DNA of 64,000 nucleotides from Pseudomonas putida (GTDB lineage: Bacteria; Pseudomonadota; Gammaproteobacteria; Pseudomonadales; Pseudomonadaceae), in the NCBI RefSeq assembly GCF_003228315.1, contig NZ_CP029693.1, positions 4,577,501 through 4,641,500 on the forward strand, given 5' to 3'. A program made the translations under genes and the position numbers. The notes below the pieces were generated by a model. It did no database searches and had not been told where the DNA came from. It saw only the letters and a list, made by a program, of their open reading frames with translations. Positions 1 to 7,139 of this stretch are shown here, piece by piece. The stretch's first letter is position 1, and every line of letters starts with the position of its first letter.

Positions 1-2
1 AG

Positions 3-425
3 TCGGGCGGTTTTTCCACCTTCGCCGGTTACGAGCGGATCATTACCGTGCTGCAAGGCGACGGCATGACCTTGTCGGTGGACGGCAGCGACACGCGGCC
101 ACTGTTACCGCTGGACCCGTTTGCCTTCAGTGGCGAGAGCAAGGTGGCCTGCACGCTGCTCGGCGGGCCGATCCGCGATTTCAACCTGATCTATGCGCCG
201 CAGCGTTACAGCGCTCGCTTGCAGTGGCTGGATGGCAAGCAGCGGTTTTTCAGCGAAGCCGGGACTGTGCTGGTGTTCAGCGTCAGTGATGAGCTTGAGG
301 TGAAGGTTGGTAACAGTGCCTCGTCGCTGGGGCGTCATGATTGCCTGCAACTCGAAGGTAACAATGGGTTGCTGGAAGTCTCCAGCAACGCTGCTTGTTG
401 TGTGATCGAGCTGATCGCACGCTGA
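3..425 (+). CDS. hutD: HutD family protein, 5' end cut by window edge
   Basis: An open frame runs from the first bases of the window to a TGA at 423-425, giving the last 140 residues of a protein whose start lies upstream. The visible part has the cupin-like beta-rich HutD pattern: FSTFAGYERIITVLQGDGM early on, then an FSGE segment, and a DFNLIYAP segment in the middle. HutD proteins are encoded next to hutC in Pseudomonas and are thought to limit hut operon activity, possibly by binding a pathway intermediate; the mechanism is not settled. It ends 465 bp before hutU, with a REP pair between them, so it is probably the last gene of the upstream hutF/hutC-type operon rather than of the hutU operon. 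Confidence 0.85.
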   Translation, partial: SGGFSTFAGYERIITVLQGDGMTLSVDGSDTRPLLPLDPFAFSGESKVACTLLGGPIRDFNLIYAPQRYSARLQWLDGKQRFFSEAGTVLVFSVSDELEVKVGNSASSLGRHDCLQLEGNNGLLEVSSNAACCVIELIAR

Positions 426-432
426 GACCCTC

Positions 433-534
433 CTGTAGGAGCGAGCATGCTCGCGAAAAATTCAGATGCGCCGCTGGGCATCTGGTTTCCCGCGTTATCG
501 TTCACCACCATCGCGAGCATGCTCGCTCCTACAG
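433..534. repeat. REPIN-like inverted REP pair (GCATGC variant)
   Basis: The left arm CTGTAGGAGCGAGCATGCTC and its inverted copy flank a spacer of about 55 bp. It sits directly after the hutD stop. The right half of the spacer resembles those of the pairs at 35768 and 38228 (shared CCGCGT.ATCGTT and ACCATCGCG blocks). Confidence 0.9.
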
Positions 535-722
535 AAGAAACAACGTTTCCCATCGCGCACCAACTTGTTACCGAATGCCCCAGCGTGGCGCAAACCACGC
601 TCAAGTAACATCGCCACCCCCTCTTCAAAAAATCCCCCCGAAAAATTTCATCTTCGCCAGAGCCCTTGATTCAGGCGCTCTCCAGCCCTTTCAGAATTTT
701 TCTTGAATGCTCATCCAACAAG

Positions 723-739
723 TTGGCCGCTTGATTGCA
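723..739 (+). promoter_or_regulatory. Sigma54-type -24/-12 promoter of the hutU operon
   Basis: The 17-mer TTGGCCGCTTGATTGCA matches the RpoN consensus YTGGCACGRNNNTTGCW at the key positions. GG (725-726) and GC (737-738) are separated by exactly 10 nt. The predicted start of transcription is near 750. Sigma54 control of hutU with CbrB/NtrC activation is reported for P. fluorescens, which fits; the activator sites were not located here. Confidence 0.75.
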
Positions 740-743
740 TATG

Positions 744-757
744 CTTGTATGTACAAG
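744..757. promoter_or_regulatory. HutC operator-like palindrome
   Basis: CTTGTATGTACAAG is a perfect 14-bp palindrome containing TGTA-N2-TACA, the half-site pattern described for the GntR-family repressor HutC. It overlaps the start site predicted from the sigma54 promoter just upstream, so bound HutC would block initiation until urocanate releases it. Binding is inferred, not shown. Confidence 0.8.
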
Positions 758-890
758 TAAAGACGTATGCGTATAAGTCGATCCGGACGACTCGCAACGT
801 CCACTGATTCGCCTGGAGCGCAACGACGCGCACAGGCTGGCTTACCCACCGCCAGGGTTGGTTTGGATTGAACGCTGAGGAGTCTTTTTC

Positions 891-2573
891 GTGACTGACA
901 TTAAACGTACCAAGTTTCGCGATGTTGAAATCCGTGCCGCGCGCGGCAATAAGCTGACCGCCAAAAGCTGGCTGACCGAAGCGCCGCTGCGCATGCTGAT
1001 GAACAACCTCGACCCTGAAGTGGCCGAGAATCCAAAGGAACTGGTGGTCTACGGCGGTATCGGCCGTGCGGCGCGTAACTGGGAGTGCTACGACAAGATC
1101 GTCGAGAGCCTGACCAACCTGAATGACGACGAGACCCTGCTGGTGCAATCCGGCAAGCCGGTCGGCGTGTTCAAGACCCACAGCAACGCCCCGCGCGTAC
1201 TGATTGCCAACTCCAACCTGGTGCCGCACTGGGCCACCTGGGAGCACTTCAACGAACTGGACGCCAAGGGCCTGGCCATGTACGGCCAGATGACCGCCGG
1301 CAGCTGGATCTACATCGGCAGCCAGGGCATCGTCCAGGGCACCTACGAAACCTTCGTCGAAGCCGGTCGCCAGCACTACAACGACAACCTGACCGGCAAG
1401 TGGGTCCTGACCGCAGGTCTGGGCGGCATGGGTGGCGCTCAACCTCTGGCCGCGACCCTGGCCGGTGCCTGCTCGCTGAACATCGAATGCCAGCAGATCA
1501 GCATCGATTTCCGCCTGAAAACCCGCTATGTCGACGAGCAAGCCAAAGACCTCGACGACGCCCTGGCGCGCATCGCCAAATACACCAAGGAAGGCAAGGC
1601 GATCTCCATCGCCCTGTGCGGCAACGCCGCTGAAATCCTTCCGGAACTGGTACGTCGCGGCGTGCGTCCGGACATGGTCACCGACCAGACCAGCGCCCAC
1701 GACCCACTCAACGGCTACCTGCCAGCCGGCTGGACCTGGGACGAATACCGCGCTCGCGCCAAGACCGAGCCAGCTGCCGTGGTGAAAGCCGCCAAGCAAT
1801 CGATGGCCGTGCACGTCAAAGCCATGCTCGACTTCCAGAAAATGGGCGTGCCGACCTTCGACTACGGCAACAACATCCGTCAGATGGCCCAGGAAGAGGG
1901 CGTGGAAAACGCTTTCGACTTCCCGGGCTTCGTACCGGCCTACATCCGTCCGCTGTTCTGCCGTGGCATCGGCCCGTTCCGTTGGGCGGCACTGTCGGGC
2001 AACGCTGAAGACATCTACAAGACCGACGCGAAAGTAAAAGAACTGATCCCGGACGACGCCCACCTGCACAACTGGCTGGACATGGCGCGCGAGCGCATCA
2101 GCTTCCAGGGCCTGCCGGCGCGTATCTGCTGGGTCGGCCTGGGCCTGCGCGCCAAGCTGGGTCTGGCGTTCAACGAAATGGTGCGCAGCGGCGAGCTGTC
2201 GGCACCGATCGTGATCGGTCGCGACCACCTGGACTCCGGTTCGGTATCGAGCCCGAACCGCGAAACCGAATCGATGCAGGACGGTTCTGACGCCGTGTCC
2301 GACTGGCCATTGCTCAACGCCCTGCTCAACACCGCGAGCGGCGCGACCTGGGTCTCCCTGCACCACGGCGGTGGCGTTGGCATGGGCTTCTCCCAGCACT
2401 CGGGCATGGTGATCGTCTGCGACGGTACTGACGAGGCGGCCGAGCGTATCGCCCGCGTACTGCACAACGACCCGGCCACTGGCGTGATGCGTCACGCCGA
2501 TGCCGGTTACCAGATCGCCATCGACTGCGCCAAGGAGCAAGGGCTGAACCTGCCGATGATTACTGGCAAGTAA
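891..2573 (+). CDS. hutU: Urocanate hydratase
   Basis: This is the second enzyme of histidine breakdown: urocanate + water gives 4-imidazolone-5-propanoate, in the cytoplasm, using tightly bound NAD+ as an electrophile. The 560-residue length is typical of the family. Visible signatures are YGGIGRAARNWECYDKI near the N-terminus, an NAD-binding glycine run TAGLGGMGGAQPLA at about residue 175, the HDPLNGYLP segment, the cysteine-bearing FCRGIGPFRW at about 350, and HHGGGVGMGFSQHSG near the end. The start is GTG at 891, chosen for its GAGGAG ribosome site 8 nt upstream. It is the first gene after the sigma54/HutC control region. A REP pair separates it from the next gene. Confidence 0.97.
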   Translation: MTDIKRTKFRDVEIRAARGNKLTAKSWLTEAPLRMLMNNLDPEVAENPKELVVYGGIGRAARNWECYDKIVESLTNLNDDETLLVQSGKPVGVFKTHSNAPRVLIANSNLVPHWATWEHFNELDAKGLAMYGQMTAGSWIYIGSQGIVQGTYETFVEAGRQHYNDNLTGKWVLTAGLGGMGGAQPLAATLAGACSLNIECQQISIDFRLKTRYVDEQAKDLDDALARIAKYTKEGKAISIALCGNAAEILPELVRRGVRPDMVTDQTSAHDPLNGYLPAGWTWDEYRARAKTEPAAVVKAAKQSMAVHVKAMLDFQKMGVPTFDYGNNIRQMAQEEGVENAFDFPGFVPAYIRPLFCRGIGPFRWAALSGNAEDIYKTDAKVKELIPDDAHLHNWLDMARERISFQGLPARICWVGLGLRAKLGLAFNEMVRSGELSAPIVIGRDHLDSGSVSSPNRETESMQDGSDAVSDWPLLNALLNTASGATWVSLHHGGGVGMGFSQHSGMVIVCDGTDEAAERIARVLHNDPATGVMRHADAGYQIAIDCAKEQGLNLPMITGK

Positions 2574-2581
2574 TGCTTGCC

Positions 2582-2675
2582 CTGTAGGAGCAAAGCTTGC
2601 TCGCGATAGCGATGTATAAGCCAGCGAAGATGTTGAATTTACTGGCCTCATCGCGAGCAAGCTCAGCTCCTACAG
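2582..2675. repeat. REPIN-like inverted REP pair
   Basis: Arms CTGTAGGAGCAAAGCTTGCT and GAGCAAGCTCAGCTCCTACAG flank a short spacer, filling most of the hutU-permease gap. The arms are imperfect (AAAGC against CAGC), suggesting an older copy. Confidence 0.85.
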
Positions 2676-2717
2676 GGATTGAACCAACCCACAATAACAA
2701 TCCACAGAGGTTGAACC

Positions 2718-4190
2718 ATGGCTGTTAACAGCGAACGTGCAGGCAACAAACCGTTGATCGAGAAACGCTCGATCGACTACATCCCGGAAGCGGAAAGACA
2801 CGGTCGTCTGTTCAGCCAATTCACCCTGTGGATGGGTGCCAACCTGCAAATCACCGCAATTGTCACCGGGGCCCTGGCCGTGGTGCTGGGCGGTGATGTG
2901 TTCTGGTCGTTGATCGGTCTGTTGATCGGTCAACTGCTCGGCGGCGGGGTGATGGCGCTGCACGCGGCGCAAGGGCCAAAGCTTGGCCTGCCGCAAATGA
3001 TTTCCAGCCGGGTGCAGTTCGGCGTTTACGGCGCGGCGATCCCGATCGTGCTGGTCTGCCTGATGTACCTGGGCTTTACCGCAACCGGTACCGTGCTGTC
3101 CGGTCAGGCCCTGGGCCAGTTGTTTGGTGTCAGTGACACGGTCGGCATCCTGATTTTCGCCAGTGTCATCGTGCTGGTCACGGTGCTGGGCTATCGGGTG
3201 ATTCACTGGATTGGCCGTGTCGCCAGCATCATTGGTGTCATTGCCTTCGTTTATCTGTTCAGCCGTCTGATGAGCCAGACCGACGTTGGCGCGCTGCTGC
3301 AAATCCGCAATTTCAGCTGGAGCAGCTTCCTGCTGGCGGTGTCGCTCGCGGCGTCCTGGCAGATCGCCTTCGGCCCTTACGTGGCTGACTATTCGCGCTA
3401 TCTGCCGAGCAAGACGTCTTCGGTGAAAACCTTTTTCGCCGCGGGCGCAGGTTCGGTGATCGGCGCACAGGTGGCGATGATCCTCGGTGTGTTTGCCGCC
3501 GCTTCCGCCAATGGCCAATACGCCGGCCATGAAGTGGCCTACATCGTCGGTTTCGCCGGCAGTGGTGCCACCGCCGCGCTGCTGTACTTCAGCATCGCGT
3601 TCGGCAAGGTGACCATTTCCACGCTTAACTCCTACGGCAGCTTCATGTGCATCGCGACCATCATCAGCGGCTTCCGTGGTGACCTGAAGGTCTCGCGCTT
3701 GCAGCGTCTGGTGTGGGTGCTGGTGATCGTCGGTGCCGCGACCCTGATGGCCTTGCTCGGCCAGCACTCGTTCCTCGGTGCGTTCAAGTCCTTCATCCTG
3801 TTCCTGCTGGCGTTCTTCACGCCATGGAGCGCGATCAACCTGGTGGACTACTACTGCATCACCCGCGAGCGCTATGACGTACCGGCGCTGGCTGATCCGA
3901 ACGGTCGCTACGGTCGTTGGAACATCCTGGGTATCAGCGTCTATGTGTTCGGTGTGCTGGTGCAGCTGCCGTTCATCTCGACCAAGTTCTATACCGGTCC
4001 GCTGGTGGCATCCCTGGGTGACGTGGATATTTCCTGGATCATCGGTCTGGTGATTCCTGCAGCCTTGTATTACGTGTGCGCAAAAAAATGGCATGGCACA
4101 GTGCCCGATCGCCTGATTCTGCCGGTCGAGCAGGACAGCGTTGTACAACCTAAAACAAACGGGACCGGGCGCGCTGCGGCGCAGGCCTGA
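2718..4190 (+). CDS. NCS1 family permease, likely urocanate transporter
   Basis: A 490-residue integral membrane protein of the nucleobase:cation symporter-1 (cytosine/purine/allantoin permease) family. About twelve hydrophobic segments are visible, and a charged N-terminus precedes TM1. Family-like features are the LGLPQMISSRVQFGVYGA segment at about residue 90 and FTPWSAINLVDYYCITRERYDVPAL at about 360. It lies inside the hut run, downstream of hutU. In P. fluorescens SBW25, as I recall, an NCS1-type gene in this position encodes the urocanate transporter HutTu; the cytosine-permease label used by automatic annotation is less likely here. The specificity is therefore inferred from context. 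An ATG at 2718 preceded by CAGAGGTTGAACC sets the start. Confidence 0.85.
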   Translation: MAVNSERAGNKPLIEKRSIDYIPEAERHGRLFSQFTLWMGANLQITAIVTGALAVVLGGDVFWSLIGLLIGQLLGGGVMALHAAQGPKLGLPQMISSRVQFGVYGAAIPIVLVCLMYLGFTATGTVLSGQALGQLFGVSDTVGILIFASVIVLVTVLGYRVIHWIGRVASIIGVIAFVYLFSRLMSQTDVGALLQIRNFSWSSFLLAVSLAASWQIAFGPYVADYSRYLPSKTSSVKTFFAAGAGSVIGAQVAMILGVFAAASANGQYAGHEVAYIVGFAGSGATAALLYFSIAFGKVTISTLNSYGSFMCIATIISGFRGDLKVSRLQRLVWVLVIVGAATLMALLGQHSFLGAFKSFILFLLAFFTPWSAINLVDYYCITRERYDVPALADPNGRYGRWNILGISVYVFGVLVQLPFISTKFYTGPLVASLGDVDISWIIGLVIPAALYYVCAKKWHGTVPDRLILPVEQDSVVQPKTNGTGRAAAQA

Positions 4191-4259
4191 TTGGACGTAG
4201 ACAGGGCTGGATGCCTCTTGACTGCCGTAAGCCAATTCATGATTAGGAGCGTCACAACA

Positions 4260-5228
4260 ATGAAATCGAACAAGACCCTGCTGACCACATTGCTTTCCAT
4301 GGGCCTGCTGGCCAGCGCCGGCGCCACTCAGGCGGCGGGCTGGTGCGAGTCGGGCAAACCGGTGAAATTCGCCGGCCTGAACTGGGAAAGCGCCATGTTG
4401 CTGACCGACGTGCTGCAAGTCGTGTTGGAAAAAGGCTACGACTGCAAGACCGACAGCCTGCCGGGCAACTCCATCGCCATGGAAAACGCCCTGAGCAGCA
4501 ACGACATCCAGGTGTTTGCCGAGGAATGGGTTGGCCGCAGCGAGGTCTGGAACAAGGCCGAGAAGGCCGGCAAGGTCGTCGGTGTCGGCGCCCCTGTGGT
4601 GGGTGCGATCGAAGGTTGGTACGTGCCGCGCTACGTGATCGAAGGCGACGCCAAGCGCAAGCTGGAAGCCAAGGCCCCGGACCTGAAAAACATCGCCGAC
4701 CTGGGCAAGTACTCCGCCTTGTTCAAGGACCCGGAAGAGCCAGCCAAGGGCCGTTTCTACAACTGCCCGGCCGGCTGGACCTGTGAGCTGGACAACAGCG
4801 AAATGCTGAAAAGCTACGGCCTGGAAAACAGCTACACCAACTTCCGCCCAGGCACCGGCCCGGCACTGGATGCCGCCGTGCTGTCGAGCTACAAGCGTGG
4901 CGAGCCGATCCTGTTCTACTACTGGTCGCCAACGCCGCTGATGGGCCTGGTTGACGCGGTGAAACTCGAAGAGAAGCCGGGCGTGAACAAGAGCGTGACC
5001 ATCAAGGTCGGCCTGTCCAAGACTTTCCACGACGAAGCGCCGGAACTGGTGACCGTGTTCGAAAAGGTCAACCTGCCGATCGACCTGCTGAACCAGAACC
5101 TGGGACGCATGAGCAAGGAGCGTATCGAGTCGCCAAAACTGGCGAAGATCTTCCTGAAGGAACATCCTGAAGTCTGGCACGCATGGGTGAGCGAAGACGC
5201 AGCCAAAAAGATCGACGCGGCCTTGTAG
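4260..5228 (+). CDS. hutX: Periplasmic binding protein of histidine-type ABC importer (HutX)
   Basis: A 322-residue solute-binding protein of the glycine-betaine/choline (OpuAC, quaternary-amine uptake) fold. It begins with a Sec signal peptide (MKSNKTLLTTLLSMGLLASA, cleavage near GATQAA-G). The mature part contains WCESGKPVKFAGLNWESA, EEWVGRSEVW and a YYWSPTPLMGLVDAVKL segment with aromatic residues of the type that box cationic ligands. ATG 4260 is chosen over upstream in-frame codons because AGGAG (4245-4249) precedes it and the signal peptide starts there. Permease and ATPase genes follow. The hut location and the HutXWV precedent suggest L-histidine as ligand; betaine-like ligands are the alternative. 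Confidence 0.85.
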   Translation: MKSNKTLLTTLLSMGLLASAGATQAAGWCESGKPVKFAGLNWESAMLLTDVLQVVLEKGYDCKTDSLPGNSIAMENALSSNDIQVFAEEWVGRSEVWNKAEKAGKVVGVGAPVVGAIEGWYVPRYVIEGDAKRKLEAKAPDLKNIADLGKYSALFKDPEEPAKGRFYNCPAGWTCELDNSEMLKSYGLENSYTNFRPGTGPALDAAVLSSYKRGEPILFYYWSPTPLMGLVDAVKLEEKPGVNKSVTIKVGLSKTFHDEAPELVTVFEKVNLPIDLLNQNLGRMSKERIESPKLAKIFLKEHPEVWHAWVSEDAAKKIDAAL

Positions 5229-5299
5229 GTTGAGCTTTGCCGGCTGCCGGGAACGGCAGCCGGATGCTTGATCGCAACCCCTTGATTGAGAGTCTCTTT

Positions 5300-6151
5300 A
5301 TGTTTCCCGAAAGCTTTACTTTTTCCATCGCCGACTGGGTCAACGGTTGGGTCGATTCGCTGGTTACCAACTACGGCGACGTGTTCCGCCACATCTCCGA
5401 CACCCTGTTGTGGGCCATCGTCAATCTTGAAGGCCTGCTGCGTGCAGCGCCGTGGTGGCTGATGCTGGCGATCGTGGCGGGCGTTGCCTGGCACGCGACC
5501 CGCAAAGTGGCGACCACCGCGGTCATCGTCGGCTTGCTGTTCCTGGTGGGCGCGGTTGGCCTCTGGGACAAGCTGATGCAAACCCTGGCGCTGATGCTGG
5601 TGGCGACGATCATCTCGGTGCTGATCGGCGTGCCGCTGGGCATCCTGTCGGCGCGCAGCAATCGCCTGCGTTCGATCTTGATGCCGCTGCTGGACATCAT
5701 GCAGACCATGCCGAGCTTCGTGTACCTGATCCCGGTGCTGATGCTGTTCGGCCTGGGCAAGGTCCCGGCGATTTTCGCCACCGTGATCTACGCCGCACCG
5801 CCGCTGATCCGCCTGACCGACCTGGGTATTCGTCAGGTCGACGGTGAAGTGATGGAAGCGATCAACGCCTTCGGTGCCAACCGCTGGCAGCAACTGTTCG
5901 GCGTGCAATTGCCGCTGGCCCTGCCGAGCATCATGGCCGGGATCAACCAGACCACTATGATGGCCCTGTCGATGGTGGTGATCGCCTCGATGATCGGTGC
6001 CCGTGGCTTGGGTGAAGACGTACTGGTGGGGATTCAGACCCTCAACGTCGGTCGTGGCCTGGAAGCGGGTCTGGCGATCGTGATTCTGGCAGTGGTGATC
6101 GACCGCATTACACAGGCGTACGGTCGCGCACGGCATGAGGTGAGCAAATGA
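5300..6151 (+). CDS. hutW: ABC permease HutW
   Basis: A 283-residue ProW-like inner-membrane permease. After an amphipathic N-terminus (FPESFTFSIADWVNGWVDSL) there are about six transmembrane helices. The BPD_transp_1 coupling loop appears as EAINAFGANRWQQLFGVQLP at about residue 195, with the usual EA-G pattern, followed by ALPSIMAGINQTTMMALSMV. It would form the channel for the solute captured by HutX, driven by HutV. ATG 5300 gives the protein a ProW-like start; longer in-frame starts add only charged non-conserved residues. Its stop overlaps the hutV start by 4 nt (ATGA), so the two are translationally coupled. Confidence 0.88.
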   Translation: MFPESFTFSIADWVNGWVDSLVTNYGDVFRHISDTLLWAIVNLEGLLRAAPWWLMLAIVAGVAWHATRKVATTAVIVGLLFLVGAVGLWDKLMQTLALMLVATIISVLIGVPLGILSARSNRLRSILMPLLDIMQTMPSFVYLIPVLMLFGLGKVPAIFATVIYAAPPLIRLTDLGIRQVDGEVMEAINAFGANRWQQLFGVQLPLALPSIMAGINQTTMMALSMVVIASMIGARGLGEDVLVGIQTLNVGRGLEAGLAIVILAVVIDRITQAYGRARHEVSK

Positions 6152-6978
6152 GCAACGCAACCGTAAGCAAGATTGAAGTCAAAAACGTCTTCAAGATTTT
6201 CGGCAACCGTTCCAAGGAAGCGCTGGCCCTGGTGGGCCAGGGCAAGACCAAGGATCAGGTGCTGTCCGAGACCGGCTGCGTGGTCGGCGTGAACGACCTG
6301 TCGCTGAGCATCGGCAGCGGCGAGATCTTCGTGATCATGGGCCTGTCCGGTTCCGGCAAATCCACCCTGGTGCGCCACTTCAACCGCCTGATCGACCCGA
6401 CCAGCGGCGCAATCCTGGTGGACGGCGTGGACATCCTGCAATACGACATGGAAGCCCTGCGCGAATTCCGCCGTCGCAAGATCAGCATGGTGTTCCAGAG
6501 CTTCGGCCTGTTGCCGCACAAGAGCGTGCTGGACAACGTCGCCTACGGCTTGAAAATCCGTGGCGAAAGCAAAGCCATGTGCAACGAGCGTGCGCTGCAC
6601 TGGATCAACACCGTGGGCCTCAAGGGCTACGAAAACAAATACCCGCACCAGCTCTCCGGCGGCATGCGTCAACGTGTGGGCCTGGCCCGCGCCCTGGCGG
6701 CGGACACCGACATCATCCTGATGGACGAAGCCTTCAGCGCCCTCGATCCGCTGATTCGCGCGGAAATGCAGGACCAGTTGCTGGAGCTGCAAAAGACCCT
6801 GCACAAGACCATCGTCTTCATCACCCACGACCTCGACGAGGCCGTGCGCATCGGCAACCGCATCGCGATCCTCAAGGACGGCCGCCTGATCCAGGTCGGC
6901 ACGCCGAAAGAGATCCTGCATTCGCCGGCGGATGAGTATGTCGACCGGTTCGTGCAGCGCAGGGCGGCGGTGGTTTAA
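6148..6978 (+). CDS. hutV: ABC ATP-binding protein HutV
   Basis: A 276-residue ATPase of the quaternary-amine transporter (ProV) type. Motifs in order: the family N-terminal segment NVFKIFGNRSKEAL; Walker A GLSGSGKST at about residue 68; Q-loop VFQSFGLLPHKSVLDNV; signature LSGGMRQRVGLARALA; Walker B IILMDEAFSALDP; and H-loop VFITHDLDEAVRIG. It stops soon after the core domain, at about residue 270, and so lacks the tandem CBS domains that let ProV/OpuA-type ATPases sense ionic strength. This argues that it is not an osmoprotectant importer and fits a catabolic role. It overlaps hutW by 4 nt. Confidence 0.9.
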   Translation: MSNATVSKIEVKNVFKIFGNRSKEALALVGQGKTKDQVLSETGCVVGVNDLSLSIGSGEIFVIMGLSGSGKSTLVRHFNRLIDPTSGAILVDGVDILQYDMEALREFRRRKISMVFQSFGLLPHKSVLDNVAYGLKIRGESKAMCNERALHWINTVGLKGYENKYPHQLSGGMRQRVGLARALAADTDIILMDEAFSALDPLIRAEMQDQLLELQKTLHKTIVFITHDLDEAVRIGNRIAILKDGRLIQVGTPKEILHSPADEYVDRFVQRRAAVV

Positions 6979-7004
6979 GAAATTTGCAGTGATTGGGCGG
7001 GCCC

Positions 7005-7097
7005 CATCGCGGGCAAGCCCGCTCCCACAGGGATAGGCGTTGTGACACAGATTGTGGGCACACCTCGGAACCTGTGGGAGCGGGCTTGCCCGCGATG
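7005..7097. repeat. REPIN-like inverted REP pair (GGGCAAGCCCGC variant)
   Basis: CATCGCGGGCAAGCCCGCTC and its inverted copy flank a spacer of about 45 bp in the hutV-hutH1 gap. The CGGGCTTGCCCG core differs from that of the neighbouring pairs. Confidence 0.88.
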
Positions 7098-7139
7098 AGG
7101 CCGGTAGAGCTGCATCAATATTCAGGTATGAGGTTGAAG

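Larger units (their letters stand above)
426..890. other. Intergenic region hutD-hutU (465 bp)
   Basis: This gap holds a REPIN-like repeat next to hutD (433-534), about 190 bp in which I see nothing definite, and then the hutU control region: a sigma54-type promoter (723-739), a HutC-type operator (744-757) and a leader of about 140 nt that ends in a GAGGAG ribosome site (877-882). Confidence 0.7.

Noticed and set aside
711..2660. 649-codon minus-strand frame opposite hutU
   Set aside because: Antisense artefact of codon bias; hutU is unmistakable on the plus strand and the frame runs into its promoter.
2670..5180. 836-codon minus-strand frame across the NCS1 permease and hutX
   Set aside because: It crosses two real genes and their gap, has His/Gln/Arg-rich composition and no family motif; an antisense artefact.
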